64,000 nucleotides of DNA from Cellulomonas sp. APG4 (GTDB lineage: Bacteria > Actinomycetota > Actinomycetes > Actinomycetales > Cellulomonadaceae). Position numbers and translations under genes: made by a program. This document shows, piece by piece, positions 29,027-38,465 of this stretch. The notes beneath the pieces are model-generated. The model saw only the letters and a list, made by a program, of their open reading frames with translations. It had not been told where the DNA came from and ran no database searches. The DNA is taken from contig NZ_JAACYI010000013.1 of the NCBI RefSeq assembly GCF_009996735.1, positions 39,422 to 103,421 of the forward strand. The letters run 5' to 3'. Position 1 is the first letter of the stretch. Each line of letters begins with the position of its first letter.

Positions 29027-30168
29027 TGGCCGAGAAGCGCCGGGGACTGGGCCGCGGACTCGGGGCGCTGATCCCGAACGCCCCGAGCGGAGACGCCCGT
29101 CCGGTCGACGTCTTCTTCCCGGGAAGCACCGCCGTCCCAGCCCAGCAGGAGAGTCCGGCGACCGAGGAGCCGGGACAGGACGGGCGCGACGTCGCATCCA
29201 CCGACGACGCACGCCAGCCTGCACCAGCGTCGTCGTCGGCCGAGCCTGCGTCGTCAGAGCCGGCGGCGTCGGGGGACGCCGGGCCGGGTGCTCCGGACGA
29301 GAAGCAGGTGGGTTCGGACGCGGTCGAGCTCGTCCCGGTCCCCGGCGCCCACTTCGCCGAGCTTCCCGTCGACGCGATCCAGCCCAACCCTCGTCAGCCG
29401 CGCACGGTGTTCGACGAGGAGGCGCTGGCCGAGCTGGTCGGCTCGATCCGCGAGATCGGTGTGCTCCAGCCCGTCGTGGTGCGCAAGGTGCCCGGGAGCG
29501 GCGACGAACCGGCCTACGAGCTCATCATGGGGGAGCGTCGCTGGCGCGCGACCCAGGAGGCCGGCCTCGCTCGTATCCCGGCGATCGTCCGCGACACGGA
29601 CGACGCCGACCTCCTTCGCGACGCACTGCTCGAGAACCTCCACCGCAGCCAGCTCAACCCCCTCGAGGAGGCCGCCGCCTACCAGCAGCTCCTCGACGAC
29701 TTCGACTGCACGCACGAGGACCTGGCCCGGCGCATCCACCGGTCGCGGCCGCAGATCTCGAACACGCTGCGCCTGCTGCGCCTCCCGCCGCTGGTCCAGC
29801 GCCGCGTCGCAGCCGGCGTCCTCTCGGCAGGCCACGCCCGGGCGCTGCTCGGCCTGCCTGACGCCGCCGCGATGGAGCGCCTGGCGCAGCGGATCGTGGC
29901 CGAGGGCCTATCCGTGCGCGCCACGGAGGAGATCGTGACGCTCGGTGGCGAGCCCGAGCGTCCGACCCCGGCACGTCGCCCACGCCCGGGGGACCGGAAC
30001 GCCGCCCTGGACGACCTGGCGTCGAGGCTCTCGGATCGTTTCGACACCCGGGTCAAGATCGCCCTCGGCAAGAGCAAGGGCCGCCTGACGGTCGAGTTCG
30101 CATCTGTGCAGGACCTCAACCGGATCCTCGAGGTCATCTCACCCGAGGACCCTGGCCTGCTGCGCTGA
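29026..30168 (+). CDS. parB: Chromosome partitioning protein ParB (CTPase/parS binder)
   Basis: The 380-residue ParB starts [17 protein letters not shown], the ParA-stimulating motif. An acidic, disordered linker of about 80 residues follows, then the CTP-binding/N-engagement domain with [39 protein letters not shown] and [20 protein letters not shown]. The helix-turn-helix reads [18 protein letters not shown], and a C-terminal dimerisation segment closes the protein. It overlaps the parA stop by one base (TGATG). It is convergent with the Ddl-like ligase gene, with only 13 bases between them. Confidence 0.97.
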   Translation: MAEKRRGLGRGLGALIPNAPSGDARPVDVFFPGSTAVPAQQESPATEEPGQDGRDVASTDDARQPAPASSSAEPASSEPAASGDAGPGAPDEKQVGSDAVELVPVPGAHFAELPVDAIQPNPRQPRTVFDEEALAELVGSIREIGVLQPVVVRKVPGSGDEPAYELIMGERRWRATQEAGLARIPAIVRDTDDADLLRDALLENLHRSQLNPLEEAAAYQQLLDDFDCTHEDLARRIHRSRPQISNTLRLLRLPPLVQRRVAAGVLSAGHARALLGLPDAAAMERLAQRIVAEGLSVRATEEIVTLGGEPERPTPARRPRPGDRNAALDDLASRLSDRFDTRVKIALGKSKGRLTVEFASVQDLNRILEVISPEDPGLLR

Positions 30169-30181
30169 CGCGTACGCACGG

Positions 30182-31120
30182 TCAGGAGCGCAGCGCGTTC
30201 TCCACGAGCGCTCGGTACAGCGCGCCCAGGTCGTGGCCCGCGGCGACCGCGGCCTGGGGCAGCAGCGACGTCTCGGTCATCCCGGGGGCCGTGTTGACGT
30301 CGAGCATGTGCGGGGTCCCGTCCGCGGTGAGGATCATGTCGGTGCGCGACAGGTGGCGCAGCCCGAGAACCTCGTGCACACGGACCGCCGCCTCGGCGAC
30401 CGCGGTAGCGGCGTCCGCGTCGAGACGGGCCGGGACGAAGTACTCCGTGCGCCCGGGCGAGTACCGGGCGTCGTAGTCGTACGGACCGTCCGTCACGAGC
30501 TCGACCGCGGGCAGCGCCTGGGGCCCGGCGCCCGTGTCCACCACGCTCACCGCGAGCTCGACACCGTCGACGCCCTGCTCGATCAACGCGGTGTCGCCGT
30601 AGGCGAAGGCGTTGACCATCGCGCGCGGGAGGTCGCCTGCCTGGCGCACCACGGTGACACCGAGCGCCGAGCCGCCCTTGGCAGGCTTGACCGCGAGCGG
30701 GAGCCCCAGCGCCTCGAGCACCGTGTCGAGCACCCGCGGCGCACCGAGCTCGCGGAACAGGCTCTGCGGCAGCGTCACGAATCGGGGTGTCGCGATCCCC
30801 GCGCGGCCCGCGATCGTCTTGGCGACCGGCTTGCTCCAGGCGCAGCGGCTCGCCCGTGGATCCGCCCCCACGTAGCGGACCCCGACCATCTCGAGCACGT
30901 CACGCACCGACCCGTCCTCACCGCCCGCGCCGTGGAGCAGGGGCCAGACGACGTCGGGACCTACCTCCCGGAGCGTGCCCAGCAGGTCCGCGTCGACGTC
31001 GTGGACCTGGACGTCCACGCCCGATCCGCGCAACGCCTCTGCGACCCGACGCCCCGAGCGCAGCGAGACGTCGCGCTCGTGCGAGAGGCCTCCGGCGAGC
31101 ACCAGCACCTGGGGGCTCAT
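30182..31120 (-). CDS. D-alanine-D-alanine ligase family protein (ATP-grasp)
   Basis: A 312-residue ATP-grasp enzyme starting MSPQVLVLAGGLSHERDVSL. The glycine-rich and active-site segments are VWPLLHGAGGEDGSVRDVLE, LAVKPAKGGSALGVTVV, and HLSRTDMILTADGTPHMLDV with the metal-binding NTAPGMT. It could be a housekeeping Ddl or the second ligase often found near parB in Micrococcales, whose exact product has not been shown. It starts with an ATGA overlap with the upstream aminotransferase gene. It is slightly shorter than classical Ddl (about 340-370). Confidence 0.9.
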   Translation of the reverse strand: MSPQVLVLAGGLSHERDVSLRSGRRVAEALRGSGVDVQVHDVDADLLGTLREVGPDVVWPLLHGAGGEDGSVRDVLEMVGVRYVGADPRASRCAWSKPVAKTIAGRAGIATPRFVTLPQSLFRELGAPRVLDTVLEALGLPLAVKPAKGGSALGVTVVRQAGDLPRAMVNAFAYGDTALIEQGVDGVELAVSVVDTGAGPQALPAVELVTDGPYDYDARYSPGRTEYFVPARLDADAATAVAEAAVRVHEVLGLRHLSRTDMILTADGTPHMLDVNTAPGMTETSLLPQAAVAAGHDLGALYRALVENALRS

Positions 31121-32478
31121 GCGAGGTCCGGACCGGGCGACTCGACGATGCGACCCTCGCGCGCGGCGGCCGTGCCGAAGATCTCGACCAGCTCACGCTC
31201 GGCCTCGACCACGCCCGCGAGCCGGCGCACCCCCTCGCGGATGCGCTCGGGCGTCGGATAGCAGAAGGACAGTCGCATGTGGTCCGCTCCCTGACCGTCG
31301 GCGTAGAACGCGGTACCCGAGACGTACGCGACCAGCGCCGTGATCGCTCGGGGCAGCATCGCCTGGGCGTCGAGCCCGTCCGGGAGCCGCACCCAGGTGT
31401 AGAAACCGCCCGCGGGTACCGTCCAGGTGGCCTCCGGCATGTGCTCGGCGAGCGAGCCGATCATGGCGTCGCGACGCTGCCGGTACATCTCGCGGTACAC
31501 CTTGATCTGGTTGCGCCAGTCGTGGTGGGCCAGGTACTGCGAGATCGCGAGCTGCGACGCGTTCGAGGGGCACAGGATCGCGGACTCGCTCGCGAGCACG
31601 AGCTTCTCGCGCACCGCGTGGGGTGCGACGGCCCAGCCGACGCGGTAGCCGGGCGCGAAGGTCTTGCTGAACGAGCCGAGGTAGATGACGCCGTCGTCCT
31701 CCATGGAGCGCATGGCCGGCAGCGGGTCGCCGTCGAAGCCCAGCAAGCCGTAGGGGTTGTCCTCGACCACCAGCACACCGTGGCGCCGCGCGATCTCGAG
31801 CACGCGCGGCCGGCGCTCGAGGCTCAGCGTCACGCCGGCCGGGTTGTGGAAGTTCGGCACGCAGTACAGCAGCTTCACCGTGCGTCCCTCGGCCGCGAGT
31901 CGCGTGAGCGTCTCGTCGAGCGCCTCCGGGACCAGCCCGTGCTCGTCGAGGGGCACGTGCACCACGTCCGCCTGGTACGCACGGAAGACACCGAGCGCCC
32001 CTACGTACGACGGCGCCTCGGCCACCACCACGTCGCCCGGGTTGACGAACAGGCGTGTGACGAGGTCGAGCGCCTGCTGCGAGCCGGTCGTGACCACGAC
32101 GTCGTCCGGGTGCGCCTCGATGCCCTCGAGACGCATGACCTCGAGGATCTGCTCGCGCAGCGTCTCGTCGCCCTGGCCCGATCCGTACTGGAGGGCCGTG
32201 GTGCCGCGCTTGAGCACGAGCTGGTAGGCCGACTCGGCGAGCGCGTCCATCGGGAGGCCGTCGAGGTTGGGCATCCCGCCCGCGAGCGAGACCACCTCGG
32301 GACGGTTCGCGACGGCGAAGAGCGCGCGGATCTCGGAGGCGCGCATGCCGTGCGTGCGGTCGGCGTAGGCGCCGAGCCAGGGGTCCAGACGGGTCCCGGC
32401 GGCGGGCTGGGCGGGGTGGGCGGCGCTGCCGGGGGCAGGTGTCACCCGCCCCGTCGGCTCGCCGTTCTCGGGAGTCAT
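31117..32478 (-). CDS. PLP-dependent aminotransferase, MocR/2-aminoadipate-transaminase class (no HTH)
   Basis: A fold-type I aminotransferase of 453 residues. There is a Pro/Ala-rich start and then YADRTHGMRASEIRALF and VVSLAGGMPNLDG, typical of the LysN/2-aminoadipate group. The PLP lysine lies in LGSFSKTFAPGYRVGW. PNFHNPAGVTLSLERR and YYxLR-type end motifs are present. No GntR helix-turn-helix is present, so this is an enzyme rather than a regulator. The gene is followed at 31120 by the Ddl-like ligase with a four-base overlap, so an amino acid for the ligase might be supplied here; that is speculative. Substrate cannot be read from sequence. Confidence 0.88.
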   Translation of the reverse strand: MTPENGEPTGRVTPAPGSAAHPAQPAAGTRLDPWLGAYADRTHGMRASEIRALFAVANRPEVVSLAGGMPNLDGLPMDALAESAYQLVLKRGTTALQYGSGQGDETLREQILEVMRLEGIEAHPDDVVVTTGSQQALDLVTRLFVNPGDVVVAEAPSYVGALGVFRAYQADVVHVPLDEHGLVPEALDETLTRLAAEGRTVKLLYCVPNFHNPAGVTLSLERRPRVLEIARRHGVLVVEDNPYGLLGFDGDPLPAMRSMEDDGVIYLGSFSKTFAPGYRVGWAVAPHAVREKLVLASESAILCPSNASQLAISQYLAHHDWRNQIKVYREMYRQRRDAMIGSLAEHMPEATWTVPAGGFYTWVRLPDGLDAQAMLPRAITALVAYVSGTAFYADGQGADHMRLSFCYPTPERIREGVRRLAGVVEAERELVEIFGTAAAREGRIVESPGPDLA

Positions 32479-32500
32479 GCGCCCGAGTCTGCCACGCAGA

Positions 32501-32551
32501 CGACGGGGCCCGTCGCGCCGCTCCGGCAGGAGGACGCGACGGGCCCCGTCG
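32501..32551. terminator. Hairpin terminator after trxA
   Basis: A perfect 17-base-pair inverted repeat (32501-32517 with 32535-32551; left arm CGACGGGGCCCGTCGCG) and a 17-base loop. It lies 16 bases beyond the trxA stop and before the aminotransferase gene on the same strand, so it ends the trxB-trxA transcript. Confidence 0.75.
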
Positions 32552-32566
32552 CAGGAAGGCGTCGAC

Positions 32567-32887
32567 TCAGAGGACGGACTCGATCTCCGTCACGAGGGCC
32601 GGCTTGGGGCGCGCGCCCACGATCTGCTTGACGAGCTCGCCCCCCTTGTAGATGTTCAGCGTGGGGATCGACGTGATGCCGTAGGCCGCGGTGGTCTGCG
32701 GGTTGTCGTCCGAGTTGAGCTTCGCGACCGTGATGCGGCCCGCGTAGGTCTCGGAGAGCTCTTCGAGGATCGGCGCGACCTGGCGGCAGGGCCCGCACCA
32801 CGGGGCCCAGAAGTCGACCAGCACGGGGACGTCCGACTTCAGGACGTCGTCGGCGAAGCTGGCGTCGGTCACGGTGACGGTGCTCAC
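32567..32887 (-). CDS. trxA: Thioredoxin
   Basis: A 106-residue thioredoxin with the active site [20 protein letters not shown] and the cis-proline segment [15 protein letters not shown]. It reduces cytosolic disulfides with electrons from TrxB. GTG 32887 overlaps the trxB stop (GTGA), so both come from one transcript, which has a SigR-type promoter upstream of trxB. Confidence 0.97.
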   Translation of the reverse strand: MSTVTVTDASFADDVLKSDVPVLVDFWAPWCGPCRQVAPILEELSETYAGRITVAKLNSDDNPQTTAAYGITSIPTLNIYKGGELVKQIVGARPKPALVTEIESVL

Positions 32888-33882
32888 AGGGTCTCCTCGA
32901 TCTTCTCGGGCAGGTGTGCCGGGTCGGGTGGCGTCGTCGCGTGGACGAGGTCCGCCAGGTAGTGCTGGGCGTCCAGGGCCGCGGCGCAGCCCGTGCCGGC
33001 GGCCGTGATCGCCTGCCGGTAGACGTGGTCGACGAGGTCGCCGCACGCGAAGACGCCGTCGAGGTCGGTCGCGGTGCCGCGGCGGCCGTCACCGCCCGCC
33101 AGCACGTAGCCGTCCGCGTCGAGGGCCACCTGACCCACGAGCAGCTCGTTGCGCGGGATGTGGCCGATCGCGACGAACAGGCCCTGGGCGGGCAGGTCGC
33201 GCTCGGCACCGGTGACCGTGTCGCGCAGCGTCACGCCGGTGACCTTGTCCTCACCCAGGATCGCGACGACCTCGCTGTTCCAGGCGAACTCGATCTTGGG
33301 ATCGGCGAACGCGCGGTCGGCCATGATCTTCGAGGCGCGCAGCTCGTCGCGACGGTGCACCATCGTGACCTTGCGCGCGAACCTCGTGAGGAAGGTCGCC
33401 TCCTCGACCGCCGAGTCGCCGCCGCCCACGACGACGACGTCCTGGTCACGGAAGAAGAAGCCGTCGCACGTGGCGCACCACGAGACCCCGTGGCCGGAGA
33501 GCCGCTTCTCGTCGGGCAGCCCGAGCTCGCGGTACGCCGAGCCGGTCGCGAGGATCACGGCCCGTGCCGTGTAGGTCTCGCCGTTGCCGGTGCGGACCGT
33601 CTTGACGGGACCGGTGAGCTCGAGCTCGACGGCGTCGTCGTAGACCACCTGCGCACCGAAGCGCTCGGCCTGCTTCTGCATGTTCTCCATGAGCTCCGGG
33701 CCCATGATGCCGTCGACGAACCCGGGGAAGTTCTCGACCTCGGTGGTGTTCATGAGCGCGCCGCCGGCCGTCACGGCACCGGCGACGACGACGGGCGCGA
33801 GGCCCGCGCGCGCGGCGTACACGGCCGCCGTGTAGCCGGCCGGGCCGGACCCGACGATGACGAGATCTCTGGGCTCGGTCAA
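32884..33882 (-). CDS. trxB: Thioredoxin reductase
   Basis: An FAD/NADPH enzyme of 332 residues. The FAD site is [20 protein letters not shown]. The redox pair Cys136/Cys139 lies in [12 protein letters not shown]. The NADPH site is [20 protein letters not shown], and the second FAD motif is [20 protein letters not shown]. It precedes trxA with a four-base overlap. A GGGAAC-N18-GTT promoter lies about 80-110 bases upstream. Confidence 0.98.
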   Translation of the reverse strand: MTEPRDLVIVGSGPAGYTAAVYAARAGLAPVVVAGAVTAGGALMNTTEVENFPGFVDGIMGPELMENMQKQAERFGAQVVYDDAVELELTGPVKTVRTGNGETYTARAVILATGSAYRELGLPDEKRLSGHGVSWCATCDGFFFRDQDVVVVGGGDSAVEEATFLTRFARKVTMVHRRDELRASKIMADRAFADPKIEFAWNSEVVAILGEDKVTGVTLRDTVTGAERDLPAQGLFVAIGHIPRNELLVGQVALDADGYVLAGGDGRRGTATDLDGVFACGDLVDHVYRQAITAAGTGCAAALDAQHYLADLVHATTPPDPAHLPEKIEETL

Positions 33883-33964
33883 GGTGTGTCGCCGTCCTCG
33901 TGCTCGGGGAGGGGACGCGTGCGGGGCTCAGCCCGGGGTGTCGTCCCGTGGGTTCGTCTGCCTC

Positions 33965-33991
33965 AACAGATCCTAGGGCGCACGTGTTCCC
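33965..33991 (-). promoter_or_regulatory. SigR/SigH-type (oxidative-stress ECF) promoter of trxB-trxA
   Basis: On the minus strand, GGGAAC (33986-33991) and GTT (33965-33967) are separated by exactly 18 bases. The Streptomyces SigR and mycobacterial SigH consensus is GGGAAT/C-N18-GTT, and trxBA is their classical target. A TAGGAT hexamer inside the spacer could serve as a housekeeping -10. Confidence 0.75.
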
Positions 33992-34003
33992 GGTGCGGCC
34001 GCC

Positions 34004-35026
34004 TCAGGGACCGGCGACGGAGACCTCGCGGAGCTCGATCCGGTTGCTGCCGTCGGCGGTCTGGGGCAGCTCGGTCCACCAGAGCACGATGCTCGAGGCC
34101 CGGACCGGTTCGGCGAACGTGAGCACGGTGTCCGGCCCGACGGGACCCGACGCGAGCACGTCGCCCTCGGTGGGCGTCGCCGGGTCGGTCGCGCGCACCT
34201 CGACGTTGCCCCCCGAGCCCGCGACGTCGAGCGTGACCGAAGCGACCATCGTGGGTTCGGCCAGCGTCAGCCCGTAGCCGATCCCCGCCTTCATCCCGTA
34301 CGTCGCGGAGGCGTACGTGCGGGAGAACCAGAACGTCTCCGGGTCGCCGTCGATCGCGCGGTCGACGGCCTCGGGGTGCTCGTTGTTGTCACCGTTGGGG
34401 GGCGGGTCGATCTGCGTGGCGGACGCGATCGTGGGCGGGACCGGCGGCTCGTCGGTGGTCTCGGGCGCGGCCTCGCCCTCGCCGTCACCCTCGGGCTCCT
34501 CGGGCTCCTCGGGGGCAGGGCTCTCGACCGTGTCCGTCACGTCCCCGAACCCGTCGCTGCCGCCGATGGGTGGCAGCGGCGCCGTGATGCGGCTGACCGC
34601 GACGACGACGGCGATCACGAGCGCGAGGAGGACGAGGCCGAGCACCCAGGGCGTGGGATCGAACCGGCGCGTCGCGACCTCGGGGACCCGTGCGAGCGTG
34701 CCCGCCCCTCCGGCGCCCGCACCGGCAGCGGCCGGTCGCGGGTCGGCCACGGACCGAGGGGCCCGGGCGGATGCACCTCGGTCGGTCGGTGCCGGAGCAG
34801 CGGCCGTGACGAGCGGCAGGGCCGTCGTGTCCGAGTCCGGTCCCGAGGCGGGGGTGGCGCCCTTCGTCGACGCCGACGTGACGGGGGGCCCCGCGGGCGG
34901 CGCCTCGTCGGGCTTCGCGGCGGCCCCGCGGCCCGCCGGCGCGGCGGCGACGGCCCCCGCCGCGACGCCCACGCGCGCGTAGGGCGTCGTCGGCGCAGCG
35001 CGCAGCGCGGACGTGGAGGAGGGCAC
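34004..35026 (-). CDS. Membrane protein with extracytoplasmic discoidin-like domain (possible remnant of a longer pseudokinase-type protein)
   Basis: The 340-residue protein has a low-complexity Ala/Pro/Thr-rich cytoplasmic part (about 1-120), one membrane helix (WVLGLVLLALVIAVVVAVS, about 127-145), an acidic linker (PAPEEPEEPEGDGEGEAAPE) and a C-terminal F5/8-type C (discoidin-like) sandwich with HPEAVDRAIDGDPETFWFSR and NRIELREVSVAG. In related actinobacteria, longer proteins with a kinase-like N-terminus and this same tail lie next to murJ just before trxB. Here neither the kinase-like part nor murJ is seen. GTG 35026 has TACCCT six bases upstream (leaderless). Function is unknown. Confidence 0.7.
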   Translation of the reverse strand: MPSSTSALRAAPTTPYARVGVAAGAVAAAPAGRGAAAKPDEAPPAGPPVTSASTKGATPASGPDSDTTALPLVTAAAPAPTDRGASARAPRSVADPRPAAAGAGAGGAGTLARVPEVATRRFDPTPWVLGLVLLALVIAVVVAVSRITAPLPPIGGSDGFGDVTDTVESPAPEEPEEPEGDGEGEAAPETTDEPPVPPTIASATQIDPPPNGDNNEHPEAVDRAIDGDPETFWFSRTYASATYGMKAGIGYGLTLAEPTMVASVTLDVAGSGGNVEVRATDPATPTEGDVLASGPVGPDTVLTFAEPVRASSIVLWWTELPQTADGSNRIELREVSVAGP

Positions 35027-35093
35027 CGCACCAGGGTAGGTCCCGGCCGGACGCCGTCGGGCCGGCGTCGGAGGGCGGACGTAAGGTGCCGAG

Positions 35094-36764
35094 GTGACCA
35101 GCACCGGCACCCCTGCGGGTGCGCCTCCCGCGACGTTCACGCTCACCCACCGGCAGATCCTCACGATCCTCGGCGGCCTGATGCTGGGCATGTTCCTGGG
35201 TGCACTCGACCAGACGATCGTCGCGACCGCGGTGCGCACCATCGGGGACGACCTCAACGGCCTGTCGCTCCAGGCGTGGGTGACGACGGCGTACCTGATC
35301 ACGTCGACCATCTCGACGCCGCTGTACGGCAAGCTCTCGGACCTCTACGGCCGCAAGCCGCTGTACCTCGCGGCGATCGCGCTGTTCCTGCTCGGGTCGC
35401 TGCTGTGCGGCACGGCGGGGTCGATGTACGAGCTCGCCGCCTACCGCGCGGTGCAGGGCCTGGGCGGCGGCGGGCTCATGTCGCTCGCGATCACGATCCT
35501 CGGTGACCTGCTGAGCCCGCGCGAGCGCGCCAAGTACCAGGCGTACTTCCTCGCGGTGTGGGGCACGTCGTCGGTGATCGGGCCGATCATCGGTGGCTTC
35601 CTCGCCGGCAGCCCGTCGCTGCTCGGGCTCACGGGGTGGCGCTGGATCTTCCTCATCAACGTCCCGCTGGGCCTCGCGGGGATGCTCGTGATCACGCGCG
35701 TGCTCAAGCTGCCGCCCGTGCCGCGCCGGCAGCACCGGATCGACTGGCCGGGGGCCGTGGCGCTCGTCGTCGGGCTCGTGCCGCTGCTGCTCGTCGCCGA
35801 GCAGGGCCGCGACTGGGGCTGGGGCTCGGGTCGCGCGCTCGGCGCCTACGCGCTGGGCGTGGTGGGGCTCGCGCTGTTCGTGCTCGCCGAGCGACGCGCG
35901 GGCGACGACGCCCTGCTGCCGCTGCGACTGTTCCGCATCCGGACCTTCGGCACGGCGGCGCTGATCAACCTGGTGATCGGCACGGGGCTGTTCGGCGGGA
36001 TGGCGGTGCTCCCGCTCTACCTGCAGATCTCGCGCGGCATGTCGCCCACGGCCGCCGGGCTCGCGCTGCTGCCGCTCACGCTCGGGATCATGACGGCGTC
36101 GGTGGTGTCCGGGCAGACCGTCGCGCGCACCGGCCGCTACCGGCGCTTCCCCGTGCTCGGGACGGCGCTGCTGACCGTGGGCGCGGTGCTGCTGAGCGGG
36201 TTGACGGCGGGTTCGTCGTTGGTCGACGTGGGCGCGCGCTCGGTGGTGTTCGGGCTCGGGCTGGGCTTCTGCATGCAGCCGCTGGTGCTCGCGGTGCAGA
36301 ACGCCGTGCCACCGCGTGACCTGGGCACCGCGACCTCGGCATCCCTGTTCTTCCGGCAGATGGGCGGCACGCTCGGCACCGCGGTGTTCCTGTCGATCCT
36401 GTTCACGAGCGTGGGCGACAGGATCCGCTCAGCGCTCACCGACGCGCTGGGGACCGAACCCTTCCGGGCCGCGCTCGCCGACGACGCCGTGGTCGCCGAC
36501 CCTGCGAACGCGCCGGTGGTGGACCTGGTCAACGGCACCGGCGGCGTGCCGTCACTCGACGACTCGTCGTTCATCGGGGCCCTCGACCCGCGGCTCGCGG
36601 TGCCGTTCACCGAGGGCTTCGCGCAGAGCACCAGCCTGGTGCTGATGAGCGCCGCGGCCGTGATGCTCGTGGCGTTCGCGCTCTCGTGGCTGCTGCCGGC
36701 GGTGCCGCTGCGCCAGACCTCGGGCATCCAGGACCGCCTCGACGCCGAGTCCCAGGGCGCCTGA
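35094..36764 (+). CDS. MFS multidrug exporter, DHA2 family (14 TM)
   Basis: A proton-driven drug exporter of 556 residues. The DHA2 motif reads GALDQTIVATAVRTIGDDL, motif A is LYGKLSDLYGRKPLYL, and WRWIFLINVPLG is typical of the EmrB/QacA group. Fourteen helices can be counted. An extracytoplasmic loop before the last helix contains a low-complexity stretch (about residues 440-500). GTG 35094 has TAAGGT six bases upstream, again a leaderless pattern. It is divergent from the discoidin-domain protein, and no TetR or MarR regulator is adjacent. Confidence 0.95.
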   Translation: MTSTGTPAGAPPATFTLTHRQILTILGGLMLGMFLGALDQTIVATAVRTIGDDLNGLSLQAWVTTAYLITSTISTPLYGKLSDLYGRKPLYLAAIALFLLGSLLCGTAGSMYELAAYRAVQGLGGGGLMSLAITILGDLLSPRERAKYQAYFLAVWGTSSVIGPIIGGFLAGSPSLLGLTGWRWIFLINVPLGLAGMLVITRVLKLPPVPRRQHRIDWPGAVALVVGLVPLLLVAEQGRDWGWGSGRALGAYALGVVGLALFVLAERRAGDDALLPLRLFRIRTFGTAALINLVIGTGLFGGMAVLPLYLQISRGMSPTAAGLALLPLTLGIMTASVVSGQTVARTGRYRRFPVLGTALLTVGAVLLSGLTAGSSLVDVGARSVVFGLGLGFCMQPLVLAVQNAVPPRDLGTATSASLFFRQMGGTLGTAVFLSILFTSVGDRIRSALTDALGTEPFRAALADDAVVADPANAPVVDLVNGTGGVPSLDDSSFIGALDPRLAVPFTEGFAQSTSLVLMSAAAVMLVAFALSWLLPAVPLRQTSGIQDRLDAESQGA

Positions 36765-36777
36765 CCCCGCCGGGGCC

Positions 36778-38376
36778 TCAGCCCCAGACCAGGCCCTGAC
36801 CCGGCTCCTCGAGCACGGCGGCGACGTCGGCCAGGAACCGCGACCCCAGGCCGCCGTCGATCAGGCGGTGGTCGAACGACAGCGCTAGCTGCGTCACGTG
36901 CCGCTTCTTGATCTTGCCCTTGTGCACCCACGGCTGCTCACGGATCGCCCCGAACGCCAGGATCGCCGACTCCCCCGGGTTGAGGATCGGCGTGCCCGTG
37001 TCGATCCCGAACACGCCCACGTTCGTGATCGTGATGGTCCCGTCGCTCATGTCCCCCGGTGTCGTGCGCCCGGCCCGCGCGGTCGACGTGAGGTCCGCGA
37101 GCGCGAGCGCGAGGTCGTGCAGGCTCAGCCGGTGCGCGTCCTTGATGTTCGGGACGATCAGCCCCCGCGGGGTCTGCGCCGCGATGCCCAGGTTCACGTA
37201 GTGCTTGTAGACGATCTCCTGCGTCTCGTCCTGCCAGCTCGCGTTGACCTCCGGGTGGCGCCGCACCGCGAGCAGCACGGCCTTCATCGCGATGAGCAGC
37301 GGCGTCACACGCACGTCGGCGAACTCACGGTCCTCGCGCAGCCGGCTCACCAGGCGCATCGTCTTGGTGACGTCGACCGTGTGGAACACCGAGACGTGCG
37401 GGGCGGTGAACGCGCTCGACACCATCGCCTCGGCCGTGCGCTTGCGCACCGACTTCACCGGCACGCGGGTCGCGCGGCCGTCCTGCGTCACGGTGCCCGA
37501 CGCGAGCCACGGCTGGTCGTCGCTCGCGTACGTCGCGAGGGTCTGCGGCTCGTTCTCCTTGCTGCGCGCGAGCACGTCCTCGCGCGTCACGATCCCGCCA
37601 GGACCCGTGGGGCTCACCGTCGCGAGGTCGACGCCCAGGTCACGCGCGAGCTTGCGCACCGGGGGCTTCGCGAGGATCACGTTCCGCTCACCCGACGACG
37701 ATGTGCTCGCACCTCGGCCGTTCCCGTTCGGCCCCCCGGCCGACGACGGCGATCCAGCGACCGCGCCCCGGCCCGCGGACCCGCCCGACGACGGCGCGTC
37801 GTTCCCGACCCCCGGCGTCCCGCCGGGCGGCGTCTCCTCGGCGCCGTCCGCCACCGGGTCCCCCGCCGGCCGCACAGCTGCGGCCTCGTCCGCCGCCGAC
37901 GCGCGGTCCGCCGGTCCCGCGCGGCGGGCCCGCCGCGCGGTCGCGTGCTCAGGCACGCCGTAGCCGACGAGCACCGCACCACTGCCCCCACCGGAACCCG
38001 AGGCGACGTCGTCGGCGGCCTGGCCGCCCACGTCCTGGGCAGCGGGACCGGCCTCGCCACGCGGCGAGGGCACGACGTCGTCGGCCGCGTCCGTCACGCC
38101 GCCCTCGGGGGCGGGCGCCGGGCCGGCCTCCGGATCGGTGTCGATGACGATGATCGGGGTGCCGACCTCGACGGTCGCGCCCTGCTCGACCAACAGCTCG
38201 TGCACCGCGCCCGCGTACGGGCTCGGCAGCTCGACCAGCGACTTCGCCGTCTCGATCTCGAGCAGCGGCTGGTTGACGGTCACGCGCTCGCCCACGGCGA
38301 CGCGCCACTCGACGATCTCGGCCTCGGTCAGGCCCTCGCCGGCGTCGGGGAGTCGGAACTGCTCGAACCTCGGCAC
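36778..38376 (-). CDS. Dihydrolipoamide acyltransferase E2 of a 2-oxoacid dehydrogenase complex
   Basis: The core enzyme that passes acyl groups from E1 to CoA; 532 residues. There is one lipoyl domain at the N-terminus with lipoyl Lys45 in EIETAKSLVEL, then a 130-residue Ala/Pro/Gly linker. The E1/E3-binding domain contains PPVRKLARDLGVDLATVSPT and GGIVTREDVLA, and the CoA-acyltransferase domain ends with LALSFDHRLIDGGLGSRFLA, which carries the catalytic His. Third in the E1a-E1b-E2 set on the minus strand. The branched-chain (Bkd) type fits best, but pyruvate cannot be excluded. No lpd (E3) gene is nearby. Confidence 0.93.
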   Translation of the reverse strand: MPRFEQFRLPDAGEGLTEAEIVEWRVAVGERVTVNQPLLEIETAKSLVELPSPYAGAVHELLVEQGATVEVGTPIIVIDTDPEAGPAPAPEGGVTDAADDVVPSPRGEAGPAAQDVGGQAADDVASGSGGGSGAVLVGYGVPEHATARRARRAGPADRASAADEAAAVRPAGDPVADGAEETPPGGTPGVGNDAPSSGGSAGRGAVAGSPSSAGGPNGNGRGASTSSSGERNVILAKPPVRKLARDLGVDLATVSPTGPGGIVTREDVLARSKENEPQTLATYASDDQPWLASGTVTQDGRATRVPVKSVRKRTAEAMVSSAFTAPHVSVFHTVDVTKTMRLVSRLREDREFADVRVTPLLIAMKAVLLAVRRHPEVNASWQDETQEIVYKHYVNLGIAAQTPRGLIVPNIKDAHRLSLHDLALALADLTSTARAGRTTPGDMSDGTITITNVGVFGIDTGTPILNPGESAILAFGAIREQPWVHKGKIKKRHVTQLALSFDHRLIDGGLGSRFLADVAAVLEEPGQGLVWG

Positions 38377-38465
38377 TGGTGGCTCCTCGGTGCGGTGGTC
38401 GTGGTCGGGTGTTCTGGCCGGGCCGGTCGGGACGTCAGGTCACGTCGTCGGCCCCGTCGCGGGCG

